Assembly: GCA_033439795.1 (NCBI GenBank) | Contig: JAUTDP010000002.1 | Location: 2,356,001 to 2,420,000, forward strand | Direction: 5' to 3' | DNA length: 64,000 bases | From: Sordaria brevicollis | Taxonomy: Eukaryota; Ascomycota; Sordariomycetes; Sordariales; Sordariaceae | Shown: in pieces, positions 47,153 through 57,828 of the stretch | Position numbering within the stretch: the stretch's first letter is position 1 | Layout of the letters: every line of letters starts with the position of its first letter | Notes under the pieces: model-generated | The model's database searches: none | Told to the model about the DNA's origin: nothing | What the model saw: the letters and a program-made list of their open reading frames with translations, nothing else | Translations under genes and position numbers: made by a program

Positions 47153-47316
47153 TCCGCACACGCCGTACTCAAGCAACCACACCCCTCGATAGTATATCTA
47201 CCACAAGATAATGGAAGGTCCATTGCGACGCCTCATGCCGGTTGTCAGCGCTTCCTCTCCATTGATGTCATAACAGGAGGCATCCTCGTCGTCGCCCGGT
47301 TACAGCGATATCCCAT

Positions 47317-48153
47317 CTATACTCGTTCTGGGACAACTTCGTGATCCACCTTAACAAACTCCCAAAGCAGTTTCCCCCCACGCCCAGCCGCAGTCCGAGG
47401 GTCTATCGCCGCAATACATATGTCCTCCTGAACAAAACCCCCCTCAACCGGTGAGAGATACACGGTCTCAAGATCAACCCTCTTAAGAAGCACGTATCCC
47501 TCTTCATCCGCTGCCTTTCTCACGCAAAATTGCTTATTTACCCCGGAACCCCTAGGGGTTCCAGAACCAACGCAAGTCGCGTCTAGGACCACCATCACGA
47601 GCTCCGTATTGGGTTTGTTGAGAACCTGACGCGACGCGCCCAGCCACAGTCCCGTCGCCGCGTTTTGGAAACCAAGCCATCCGTCTAATTCTTCGCAGTG
47701 CCAGTGCCAGTTGCAAGTGCCCGCGAAGGCTTTCGCCTGGACCGCGTCAATAACGGGAGGGTTAGCAAGTAGCTCAAAAGGAGTCGTGAGACACAAGCGA
47801 CCCTTAATAACAGTGAGGGCCTTGCTCTCGCCTCCTGAGGGGTTGTGGGCTATGATGTACGTCGATCCGGGACCAGGTGCGCTGTTGCGGGTTATGTATG
47901 GGATGTTGTTACTCTTGCGGTTTGGGGTTGTAGATTCGGCTACGGATGAAGAGGTCGGCGTCATGATGAACCTGGAGGTGGGTGGATGTTGGCTGCTATT
48001 GCCGTTGCCACTGAAGGTGGTGGTGGAGGAGGTTGATGGTGGTGATACCACTGAGATGCTGTCGTCGGGGCCAAGATCCTCGACAATTTCCTTTTCGTTG
48101 AGTTGACTGCTGGGTTGGGAGGGTTTGAAATGACCGAATGGAAGGGAAGCCAT
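47317..48153 (-). CDS. Orphan protein, tandem paralogue of the gene at 49070 (possible beta-trefoil)
   Basis: Single-exon, about 278 residues from MASLPFGHF, chosen because the paralogue begins at the equivalent place just before the shared GPDDSIS segment. The N-terminal ~90 residues are Ser/Thr-rich and disordered. The core starts at YITRNSAPGPGSTYIIAHNP and contains FAGTCNWHWHCEELDGWLG and FQNAATGLWLG, then NKQFCVRKA, GYVLLKRVDLETVYL and WEFVKVDHE. The W-x-W-x-C plus DGWLGF-N-x-x-TG-x-x-LG signature resembles fascin-like or ricin-like beta-trefoil repeats of fungal proteins; this is inference. No signal peptide. It lies on the same strand, about 0.9 kb from its paralogue, with no intron in either. 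Confidence 0.7.
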   Translation of the reverse strand: MASLPFGHFKPSQPSSQLNEKEIVEDLGPDDSISVVSPPSTSSTTTFSGNGNSSQHPPTSRFIMTPTSSSVAESTTPNRKSNNIPYITRNSAPGPGSTYIIAHNPSGGESKALTVIKGRLCLTTPFELLANPPVIDAVQAKAFAGTCNWHWHCEELDGWLGFQNAATGLWLGASRQVLNKPNTELVMVVLDATCVGSGTPRGSGVNKQFCVRKAADEEGYVLLKRVDLETVYLSPVEGGFVQEDICIAAIDPRTAAGRGGKLLWEFVKVDHEVVPERV

Positions 48154-49069
48154 GGTTCGGGAAAGACATGCCCAGTTGGAGAACTCTTTCGGTTGGGTGA
48201 TGTAACGCGCTTGGTTGATGTGAAGCAATGGTTTTTGCTTAAACAGAGGAAAAGGGACGAAGAACAAACGAGGCGTGAGAGGCAAGGGGGAATAAATTAT
48301 GAAGAGTTTGGGGTCATGCAACAAACATTCGAGAAGATGGTATGGTATCAGGTGACGAAGAAAAGGGGGGGTCAACGCGGTTTGTTTCCGCCGGCGAGTG
48401 AATGCATGCATGCCAGAGGCCCGAATGCAGTCAGATTGCCGGGTGGTGAAGAAGATGAGGAGGAGGTCCCCGATGGCCGAACCGTCATGACCGCTGGTCA
48501 AATTCCTGTCGCAAACAAACATTGACAAAAGATCGACGACATGCTCGTTCCCGATAGCTGGTGAACAAACGGAGAGCCGTGGTTGACGGAGGTCCGGCTT
48601 GGCGCTGGTTGAACTGGTGGGGGTGCTATTGCACTATCTTTGATACAGCAAAAATCACGCCAACGCTGATAGGGACCAATCTCATTCGAAACTACACCAC
48701 ACGAGATCCATCAGGATCCAGCAGCCACTCCGTCTTCATCCACGGCCCTTGGTGCCGAACCACTTTTTATCATCGAGTATTGAGTATTTTGCGACAGAGC
48801 TCACCGATGAGCACGAATCCAACACTAGGACGGTTCTGAAAGGACCTTGACAGGAGTTTCTATGAGTGGCATCACCCAAATCTGCGCACAACTTTGGACA
48901 TTCTCGATATGGGCGATAACACCAGATTAATTCTTTGTGGGCGCCGAGACATATAACATGTGAACTCTTTTTGTTGCTAGGCACGTATAGGCAACGCTTA
49001 TTTACGATGAGGAGCCCGCGTCACGGCCAATGCCGAATCCGGAGACTCCAGCTACACTCTAATAACTGG
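48154..49069. other. spacer between tandem paralogues
   Basis: Upstream region of the 47317 gene and 3' flank of the 49070 gene. The frame of the former stays open for 125 codons upstream but is not similar to the paralogue. No separate gene seen. Confidence 0.5.
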
Positions 49070-50086
49070 TTACAACGACTCCTCATCCATTCTCCCTACA
49101 AGAACAGCATCATGATCCACCCTCACAAACTCCCAAGTCATCTGCTTCATATCCACACCCGTAACCTTCAAGTTTATCACAGTAAGCCCCACAGTCGGCC
49201 ACAGATGCACCGACCTACCCGGGAACCAGAACCCCGGATTCTTGACATCAACTCTTTTCAGAAGCACATATCCTTCTTCACCTCCATCATCCTGATCCTC
49301 TGCCTCTGCCTTCCTCACACAAAACTGCTCATTCACTCCCAGCAAACACCCCGTCGCATCCAACATACCCGCCTTGATACCATCACCGCCACCACCACCT
49401 TCAACAACACCCTTATGAAGCCCAAGCCACAACCCCGTCGCCGCATTCCGAAACCCAAGCCATCCATCCGACTCCTCACAGTGCCAGTGCCAGTTACAGG
49501 TCCCTGCGAACGTCGTCGTCCTTGCCGCTTGGGCCGCCGAATAGTCGAACCGCGGTGGATTAGGAAGTAGTTCCGGGGGAGTAGCCAGGAATAAGTGTCC
49601 CTCTACGACGGCAAGCGCCTGGTTACCTCTAGTGTTACTCCCGCCGCCCGCGTTGCCTCCGGGTTTTTTGTGGACGATGATGTATGTTGACCCGGGGCCG
49701 GGGGGACAGTGGCGCGTTATGTAGGGGGTGTTGTTGTCGTTGTCGTTGGTAGTAGTGGTGTGGCTGTTTTCCTTGTTGCTGCTGGGACGGCGGTTTGTCG
49801 TGGATTTGGCTTTGGCTTTAGGCTTGGACTTGGGTTTGGGTTTGGGTGTGAATACGGATGCGGAAGAAGAAGAAGAAGAAGAAGAAGAAGAAGAAGGCGT
49901 TTTGAGAGCGTCGGCGTAGGATCTCCTCCGGCTTGTGCTATTGCTATTGCCATTGTTACTGCTATCGCCGCTGACGGAGGTTGAGACCATTGAGATGCTG
50001 TCGTCTGGGCCGAGCTCTTGTTCTTTTGCGTTGATGGCATGGTGGAAAGGTTGAAAAGGTTGGGATGGGGGCGGGGTGGAAGTCAT
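49070..50086 (-). CDS. Orphan protein, tandem paralogue of the gene at 47317 (possible beta-trefoil)
   Basis: Single-exon, 338 residues. Same order as its neighbour: ELGPDDSISMVS, a Ser/Lys/Pro-rich linker (here longer, with a poly-Ser run from a GAA/TTC microsatellite and a KPKPKSKPKAKAK basic stretch), PYITRHCPPGPGSTYIIVHK, FAGTCNWHWHCEESDGWLG, FRNAATGLWLG, NEQFCVRKA, GYVLLKRVDV and WEFVRVDHD. The core is well conserved, the linker is not, as expected for an ordered domain with a disordered N-terminus. An insert of Gly/Asp and Glu/Asp repeats marks this copy. Function unknown; no signal peptide or membrane segment. Confidence 0.72.
   Translation of the reverse strand: MTSTPPPSQPFQPFHHAINAKEQELGPDDSISMVSTSVSGDSSNNGNSNSTSRRRSYADALKTPSSSSSSSSSSSASVFTPKPKPKSKPKAKAKSTTNRRPSSNKENSHTTTTNDNDNNTPYITRHCPPGPGSTYIIVHKKPGGNAGGGSNTRGNQALAVVEGHLFLATPPELLPNPPRFDYSAAQAARTTTFAGTCNWHWHCEESDGWLGFRNAATGLWLGLHKGVVEGGGGGDGIKAGMLDATGCLLGVNEQFCVRKAEAEDQDDGGEEGYVLLKRVDVKNPGFWFPGRSVHLWPTVGLTVINLKVTGVDMKQMTWEFVRVDHDAVLVGRMDEESL
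49863..49896 (+). repeat. GAA trinucleotide microsatellite within the 49070 gene
   Basis: About eleven GAA units on the plus strand, read as poly-Ser (TCT/TTC frame) on the coding minus strand. Likely length-polymorphic. Confidence 0.85.
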
Positions 50087-51330
50087 TATTTGCGATGATT
50101 CGTTGATTCTCTTGCCTTTGGTCTTCGATCTTCTTGCCCTCGTGGTTAAAGGTGGTGCTGGGCGAAAAGGAGCAGTTGGGTCAGAAGAGTTTGAAGAAAG
50201 GGAAAGGGGGGAAGGAAAGATATTAACGACATGGGAAACGATTTGAGGGAACTCAAATGGTTGGTATCAAGAAACGAGAAAGAATGGTTCGAGTAGGTCC
50301 CAAGTCCAAAACCGTTTGTTTGTCCGGATGGATGATGCCAGAGGCCCGAATCCGCCACATGCAGGTCTGCGTTGCCGGTGCGGTTGATGAAGGTGAGGGG
50401 GAGGCCCACGAGGGTAAGCGTGGTGACAACTGATCGAAACCTTATTGCAAACTGAAGTCGAGAGATACTTGAAGCAGCAGGCCACCTACTTGAAGGTGGT
50501 ATTCTTTGGCGACATGATCTCGCTCAATAGCCCATCCATGACAAACAGAGAGTCGTGGTTGACCGCGGGGAAGGGGAGGGGGGGGGGGGGGGGGGTTTGC
50601 CTTGGCGCATGGCTGTCTGGGGAAGGGAAATGTTAGTATATTAACATGGATGCTGCAAAACTCACGCCAATTCTGCTAGGCATTGAAATCATCGTGCGTT
50701 TCCATCACTTCCAAGTGATGTCCAGCAAAACACAGTCGCCGCTACATTACTTTTCTTCCAAGAATTGTTCTGGTGCGTTGCTGTGTGTTTATAGCTATCG
50801 ATTCAATTTTCTGTATTGAATTTCCTCATTTTTTGTCAAATCATGCTTTTGTCGTCTTCCTGTTGTAAGAATGTACAAGGGAAAAGGAAAAATTTTACAT
50901 TTCCTCCCTGATCCGCGCTTCGCCCTCGCCCCGATCACTTCCATTAGATTCTTCTTTCAGTTTTTTTCCTCCATTTTTTATCCCCACTACCTCTTTTCAC
51001 ATCAGAACTTCTAGGAAGGTGACTTTGTACATGCAAGATATCAGCGAAGCCCTGCATAGCCGCTGCGGTACGCATGATGCTCCCTGTCGAGCAACGCCCG
51101 ATCCCTTTCCGCGGTAAAAACCATCGTTGGCCGAAAGGACAGTTCGGCCCCTTCCAAGAACAGATAATTTTCTTTGCTTAGAGGTAGATGTTGGCGAAAT
51201 CCTTGTACAGTCGCAGGCGCCTGAATCTTACAGTGTACGCATATTCCGTCAATCAGGACCTGGAGCACTACGTGTCATCGATGCCCCAATAAATTCCGGA
51301 GAAGTCGCTGTTTCAGATCGCAAGATGCCC
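50087..51330. other. gene-free stretch with a G18 run
   Basis: Upstream of the 49070 gene. Includes a run of 18 G at 50578-50595 and T-rich DNA at about 50800-51000. No gene seen. Confidence 0.55.
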
Positions 51331-51850
51331 TCACGATGTAATCAGGGATAGAGGTGGCGTTTTTTCCCCATCCTGTTGGTGATTGAAGATTGCAAGACCG
51401 ATGCCCGGAACGACATGCCCAGCTGGGCCAGCCAATGAGATCCCTGTTACCTGGTGGTTGCCCCTGCTCTTATACCACTCCCCCAGATGTTTTCCTGGGG
51501 ACAGGACGGGAATGACTGTGCCAAATTCCAGAACGTCTGGGGTTCTACTCACCGTGGAATTAAGGATGTGCCTAGGACCAACCGTCGATATCTCCGACCA
51601 ACCTGCCGTCTCTCACCTCGTTCTAACTAACAGGGGTTTCTCAACTTTTTTATGACTTATACATGATACAATTGTCCCAAACTGAACTAGAAATCCTTTG
51701 TCCCTACCTTGGAAATTCCGAAGCAACTCCCAACATCATCGTCCTCAGCCAACCTTCCGATATCTCCCTGTCGTGCGGCAATCACGATGTTCTCGAACCC
51801 GTTCATCAGTGTTGTATGGATGCCAGATTCTCCATTAGCACCAGACTGTA
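51331..51850 (-). pseudogene. Coding-like minus-strand segments, possible decayed gene
   Basis: Two adjacent open segments look like protein but do not form a clean gene. The right one (about 51710-51850) reads LQSGANGESGIHTTLMNGFE ... GISK and is bounded by an acceptor-like TTACAG and a donor GTAGGG. The left one (51331-51618) reads TVGPRHILNSTVSRTPDVLE ... PGIGLAIFNHQQDGEKTP and ends at a TGA. No start codon or full splice path was found on the right. Composition differs from the surrounding noncoding DNA. I do not recognise a family. Confidence 0.25.
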
Positions 51851-52522
51851 ACATATTCCTCGGTCTTTATGCACTTCTGGCGCCCCTTTTGTTGAATGCA
51901 TCCATCATTGCAATTTCACACAGGAACGCAACCAACTGGCCGTCCCAACCGTACCACGACACATAAAGAACAATGCAAGTTATTACATCGCCGGCGGAAC
52001 GCTACGCGTGATGTTCACCATACACCCAGCCGCTTTGAGCAGAACTTTGGTCTCGAACCGCCGTTGGGAAGACTAAGATCTGTCTACACGATAACTTCCT
52101 CGTCATGAGGCTGTCCCTTCACAAAGTCCAACAGCGTCAGAGCCTGAAAGGCTCTTCCCAACCTCTGGACCCAACACGAGTGAGAGGCAACGAGCCGCGT
52201 GAGTGAAAGGAATTGTGGTGCTTTAGCAATGGACTCGGTTGGTGAGTAGGAATTAGTTGACGTGGCTCGTTTATTTGGACTGAGTTACTCAAGAAGCACT
52301 CGATGGGGGTTAAATACCGCTTGTCGTCCGACCTCATTCTCTTCAAATCTTCAGATCGTTTACCCCTTAGCACTAAAGACGCCATCGATCAATCAGTATC
52401 CACACAGTCACTGTCACTCTGGGTTCGCTAGTCAATCCGACACATACTTCGCTCTTTGCCTCCACCCCGACACTCTAAAACTACCCACCAATATTTCTAG
52501 TGTTTGCACCCGAGTTACAGCC
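51851..52522. other. gene-free stretch
   Basis: Upstream of the 52523 gene. Open frames are short. The frame running into the ATG at 52523 is open upstream but dissimilar to the paralogue. Confidence 0.5.
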
Positions 52523-53385
52523 ATGGCAGCAAGACATATCAACGTGCAGGAAGTCCTCGCAGCTCCAGCACCAGAGCGCGACAAACGTCAGCATGAAAGG
52601 TCTATTTTTCTCGAATATGGGCCACCTCAGTTTGCGGCACCCGGGCAGTTACTGTGGCCAATTCTCTTGGGAATGAAACGCGAGATGGCGGCCAAGATCT
52701 GGGTCAACATTTTATGGGTAGCCGTAGGAGATTCGGGGACCGTGGGACCTGCCGACCAAGTGCAGGAGGTAGCGGATTGCAGGATCGACTGGATTTCAGA
52801 CACTCAGCTGCCGCAGAGTCTCAAGCTTGATCCTGAAGGGCGACAAGTGCCCCCGCTCGTACTTGCAGTTATCCAAAACCTCCGGGCGCCCACACTTGCG
52901 CCAGATTCGCCGCGGGGTATCCCTATGTTCAGACTTTTTATCAGGCTTTCTCATTACCCCCCGGAATTGTCTTCACCCTTTTTCCACACATGCCTTCTCT
53001 GCTCCGACAAGGCAATCCCTATACGCTACGCTTCAAACTGTAACCTCACACTACGGTTTCCACAAAGTAATAGCCCTCCTCCAGCTGCCCCAGACGGCAG
53101 AGCCAATGCCCAAACCGTTCAACCACCTCCACGAGAACCAACAGAGATGAGTAGGTGCCCCGAAATCTCGTTTCACCCCACCGGGAAGAGGAGAGAATAG
53201 TCTTTCCTAGTTATTGAGCCATTGAATCACCCAGTGGCTTGATCAGTCATATTTTCCCGAACAAAAAAGAACACAATAGAATGCTGACCAAGTCGTCTCA
53301 AACAGGTGACGAACACAAGTGGTATCTCAACGAGTTGAAGGCAGCGGGTTTCATTGGGAATTTCATTGACTCTGTGCAAACTTAA
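52523..53385 (+). CDS. Orphan family protein, paralogue of the gene at 54927
   Basis: Two exons, 52523-53150 and 53306-53385 (phase 1), about 235 residues. The second exon (DEHKWYLNELKAAGFIGNF...) was found by splice reading and supported by the parallel exon in the gene at 54927. Shared positions with that gene: EYG-P---A-P---LWPI-L near residue 35, a W-bearing strand, LP--LK, then VIQNLRAP versus IIYNLTAP, FRLFIRL versus FRLFVKV, and F-TC followed by a basic RY/RR segment. Predominantly beta-strand pattern, Pro-rich linker before the intron. No signal peptide, no membrane segment, no known domain. Donor GTAGGT is weaker than consensus; acceptor AAACAG good. Confidence 0.6.
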
Positions 53386-54926
53386 GCCTGCAGGGGTACT
53401 GGACTGCTTCAAGCCCCCCTTTCCAATATCATCAACATAGCCTTCTCGCCATGACTTCCCATTACACTACATGTTGGCAAAGATTCATTCCTTTGGGGAT
53501 TCAGGCATTCACCTTGAATGCAAAGCTGGCCAGAAAGTTTGAAGATATGGAACGGTGGTGTTTGGTGAGCAAAATTCGCAGTCAACTCTTTGAAGTTGAA
53601 GGAAGCGCACCGAGCTGGACTCGAGCGAGAAAGGAAGAGAACGGGGGATACAAAGACGAGGGCACACAGTCGACTGACCTTCAAGGAAACGCAATGGCAC
53701 AATTTCCATATTTCTGTTTTTCTTTGGAAAGGGAATAACTGAACGGGTTAAGGGGGGCCCCATTCTTGAGATCTAGCTAGTCTCAAATCACATTCGCTTA
53801 TACGGACCCAGGAAGTGGGAAGATGCTTTCACGCGCGCAATTAATTGCAAATTGACGTTGCTTTGACCATGACGAAGAATTCCCGCGGACAGGAGGGCAT
53901 ACAGACAACTTGGAGAGATTAAATACAGGTACTTTCAGCCCTGCATCGCCTGAAAGTCTTAATCATTTTCTTGAACCTGTTGCTTCGATGCGGAGTCTCC
54001 TTGCCTGCTCTTCACAAGTCGAGGGTTGGCTGGTAGTTCTTTGCCACAATATCCCTTTTTCATGTCTTAAGTCTGGACTGTTTGCCCCTAGTTACCTGGA
54101 CGAGAAGGTTGATGATAGATGACCCCGTTGTCTCCAAGAGTTACATGTTGGTTCTGGCCTTGTTTGAACTCGCGTCTGCCTTTTGCCGCCAGTCAGATTT
54201 AAGTCAGCGGTTACACTCCGTGCGAGTCCGACAAGGCACGCAAACTTGAAAGGCAACATGGCAAGCCCGGAACGTAGTTGCTTGAGGTTGGTTTTGTGTT
54301 GGCAGGATCTACGCGCAGCTTATACGCGTTGGTGAGGCGAGGATGAGCTAACGAGCCGCCTCTCATATCTCAATCATACGCTTCAAAGAAAATCTCAGAG
54401 GTACTACTAACCAATTTCTTGGAACAGACACGCAACGTGAAAGATAGTATCTCCAACACTCAATACTTTACCAACCCAACAACTTGTCAAGGCCAAAAGA
54501 TGCCACCACGGCAAACTCGACCGGAGGATCAAAGAATACTTCGGATAGAGTTGCTGAAACAGTGGATAATAGGTATGTTAGCACATGTCCTTGTCAAAGT
54601 TGGCAAGAGCTTTCCATGGGCACAGCGCTAGTTATTTCTCTTCCAGAATCAGAAGGTTAAATCAGTTCACCACTGACAGGTTCTGCAGGCGTTTGACCAC
54701 CGACTAACGGCGCCAACATAAAGGTCCGTGGTATCACCGTTTTGGTTCATAAATTTTCTTCTCACCCTCATCCACTTCTCTTCATCTTCTATCAGTCTGG
54801 CAGATATTTAGTCTGTTGCAGCCCAATATATCATCCTTTCTCCACGGCCGACTTCAGACAGCACAGTGCCTTCGTCCTTTGGCGCACCAGCCCACGGAGA
54901 GCTTTCCATCCTTTATCGAAGGGAGC
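53386..54926. other. gene-free stretch between paralogues
   Basis: Separates two same-strand paralogues. Contains an open frame of about 95 codons at 53451-53738 and a possible tiny spliced frame starting MPPRQTRPEDQ at about 54500 that terminates almost at once after its donor. Neither is called. Confidence 0.5.
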
Positions 54927-55717
54927 ATGCCCGCCTCGATCAGTGTCTCAGGTTTAGACCCAAAGCCTGGAGACAGGCGCGACAGTACCTACCCTCAGCA
55001 TCGAGAGTATGGCCTCCCGCTCCTCGCATGCCCAGAGGCACGCTTGTGGCCAATCACTCTGGCGTTTGCGCGCGGTGACCCCAGAAACCCAGGGCCTTAT
55101 GGCTACAATGTCGTGGTTAGATGGCTGGCTATGAGCCCCTATGGTGGTGTATCGGAAGACTTACAAACGCAGGTACCACCTGGCTGTAAGTGGGTATCCG
55201 TATCGGACCTCGATCTCCCCTCTAACCTGAAGGCTCGAGTCAACAAGCCGGCGGCGAACATTCAGCACCTCATCATATATAATCTCACGGCCCCTAAAGG
55301 CGAGGGCGGCAAGGCTCAGTGTTTCAGGCTGTTCGTCAAAGTCACAGACGCCTTTTCTCATGTGGTGTACTTTAACACCTGTGTGAAGCACGAGGGTAGG
55401 AGGGTCATTGACCACCTAATGCTCGTGGACCCTGGTGCTCCCGTCTCAGTTACGCCAAACAGTAGTCAGTTTGAGAAAGACGGCCAAACCATGCGTAAGT
55501 GGCTCGCGCTTTGGCAAGCCCTAGATCCATGGCCATTCTTCTACCACACCCACATCGAGTTCATATAAGCCGTTTCCTATCCGTTTCTCTTAATTCTTGC
55601 TAACTTTATCGCCTCCTTATTGCAGACCCCGATCATTGCGCTCTTTTGGACCACGTCAACAGTAGATATGGACAGATATTAGGAAACTTTGGCTCTCTGA
55701 AGACAATCGGTGCTTGA
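54927..55717 (+). CDS. Orphan family protein, paralogue of the gene at 52523
   Basis: Two exons, 54927-55494 and 55626-55717 (phase 1), about 219 residues; donor GTAAGT, branch GCTAAC, acceptor TTGCAG. The first exon could read on to a stop at 55568, but the strong intron and the matching structure of the paralogue favour splicing. Core: EYGLPLLACPEARLWPITLA, a W-containing strand (VVVRWLAM), DLDLPSNLKARV, HLIIYNLTAP, FRLFVKVTDAFSHVVYFNTC. The last exon begins with PDHCALLDHVNSRYG and parallels DEHKWYLNEL of the other copy. Unknown function; all-beta fold suspected. Confidence 0.62.
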
Positions 55718-56254
55718 AAGGGATGCTTACCAGCTCTCCATATGCGCCGCATTTGTCCGTCCTTTTCAACTCTCTCGATGTGGTGCCACATGGATGGTTC
55801 TTTTTCGGCACGGGCTTGTCAGTGAATGCGAGTCGAAATATTGGACAGGGGCGCAAAAGACTGCACAAGGAAACTGAGAGCAGAAAACGGCAATGGACTG
55901 AAGTGTTTAAGAGGAGAGGATTTCTTCAAGTATGTTTACTTGAGAGGAAAGATTTAAACCAAGGGATTCTTTTGTAATGTTACGGATCAGTTCGCCTCAA
56001 CTCTCATTGATCTATACCACCAAACAGCTGTTGAGGTTGCAGATCTTCCATGACAAGCCTGTACATGTCGATTTACAGGATGCCTAGTCAGGCAGTCAAT
56101 GATTCCGGGCCAAAGGTCCCAAACTATGCCATGGGAGCAATGAATAACATATATAACTCTGTTCCTTGTATTTACGATGAAGACAGATTTGTACATGACG
56201 TCGATGTGGGCAAGTGCGCTGTTGGTACAAAGTCTGAAATAAGATTCGTCCTGA
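55718..56254. other. gene-free convergent intergenic region
   Basis: Between the plus-strand 54927 gene and the minus-strand 56255 gene. Short open frames without features. Confidence 0.6.
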
Positions 56255-56919
56255 TTATTGGGATGCCTTCTTGCCGGTGGGAGCGGTGAGCTGATTAATA
56301 AGCTTGAGAATCTGAACGAGGAGCTAGGTTAGCGGTCTGCATGAATGGTTATAGGGGAAGTAGCGGTAACGGGATCGAGGTAACTTGCAAGCTCGCAGTC
56401 TGTTTTGAGGGAAGCAAGGCCTTCATCGTTGACCAGTTTTGCACCATCAAATGGTAATCGGGCTGGCGGAAACTTCCTCTCTTTTCGCTTGTAAGCATCG
56501 TATGCTTCACGAGGATACAGACCCTCGTTATAATGTCCATGGGTCGCCATAGTAATCGTCGCGCTCATCCTCAGAAACATGAGACTGGCGAGAGAGACTA
56601 GTATGGACCTCAGGATGTCGGATCGTACGTGTGCGGTGCGTCCTCCTCTCAAAGCATAGCAAGCCTGGTCGTCAAAACCACGGACGCAGTTGAAAAGCGA
56701 CTCGAGTTGAAGTCTTTGCACGTCGGTCAACTGGTGGTACATCTTCCACTCTCTTGGGCCAGACTCAGAGCCTATCTGCTTGTCCAAGATCTTGTCTATA
56801 AGGCTTGTGGAACATGTAGGAACGCTGAACTGGCGCATGATGCTTTCTGCTTCGTCGACGAGCTTGGCGTGGAGGTGGCCGGACCCATCATTCTGGGCTT
56901 CCTTCGAGTTGGAGGACAT
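56255..56919 (-). CDS. Orphan helical protein, paralogue of the gene at 57829; GC-AG intron
   Basis: Two exons, 56389-56919 and 56255-56311 (phase 0), about 195 residues. The N-terminal part is helical: AESIMRQFSVPTCSTSLIDKIL, then W-x-x-YH-x-x-TD--R-QLE-LF, RSDILRSILVSLASLMFLRMSATITMATHGHY, and KLVNDEGLASLKTDCEL. The last exon is ILKLINQLTAPTGKKASQ. The hydrophobic LVSLASLMFLRMSATITM stretch may be a membrane or buried helix. The 5' splice site reads CTT|GCAAGT where the paralogue has CTT|GTAAGT, so this is a GC-AG intron. Unspliced reading would add DPVTATS... and stop soon, with no match to the paralogue. No known domain. Confidence 0.65.
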
Positions 56920-57828
56920 CTTGATCGAGATAGCGTGTGATTGTTCAAAGATCTGACTGATGTAGAAGAAGTACGTAGTAAGAGTATTCTAAGATCCGGA
57001 GAAGGTACGATGAATCTTGGCAAATTTTTCCTAAGAGAGTTGGCATGCTCTTTAATATCTCGTCGCGTCGTAGGCCTGTTGCCAACATTCCCAGACTGGC
57101 TCGGTCGAGGGAACCAGCCCTTGGAGCTGTGCAACTGTTCTCGGGTTCATGGCCTCAATCGGTCGTCAATCGAGCGACCTGCATCTGCAGCACTGCCCAT
57201 CAGGAGTCGTGGGCGTCAAAAACAAAGAGTGTCGCCAACATATGGACGTTTGCCATTGATGGGAAAGGTTTTGGGTGTTGGTGTTGATTTTCCATGGGCA
57301 CCCACTGTCTGCTTCTGAATATGGCTTGCCAGAACGACGTCATTGGTCAGATGTGCTAGCGCGGTTGCTTTCGATACCATTCATTGGCTCGTTGGGAAGT
57401 TGGTGCCCCACCTGCCGGCCTGTACTCCGGCCTAGCCCCGGGCCTCCGGGCCTCTGGGGACCTGACCCGACCGGTCGGCCGGGCTCAGCCACTGTCACGA
57501 CGTCTGAACAATCTGCCTTGCCCTTCAATCTACTCCTAGAGCTATCTATGGCTCGAATAGAAACACAAGCTGTTTCTTGAGCATCATCATGAAGTTTTCC
57601 CCTTTGACAATTTCAGTCTTCAGACGCGTTCGTACTTTGGCACGCAGACGAAGGTCGGACAACAGTGGCAGTGCAATTTTCAATTTTGCTCTACATTATT
57701 ATCCTTCCGTCTAACCAATCCCCAAATGCTCTGTTCTCCTGGCAACCTTCATGCGTGATTTTCTTTGGTTGTGTAGCTCCTCGAATCATCTGGGACATCC
57801 CCATCGCTTGGGTCTAAAATGCCAGAAG
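56920..57828. other. gene-free stretch between paralogues
   Basis: Upstream of the 56255 gene. A GC-rich CCGGCC/GGGCC-type stretch at about 57410-57490. Open plus-strand frames are short and featureless. Confidence 0.6.

Noticed and set aside
52523..55717. Assigning the orphan family to the velvet regulators
   Set aside because: Only a loose resemblance in a strand pattern (xFRLFx and later segments); the defining velvet motifs were not seen.
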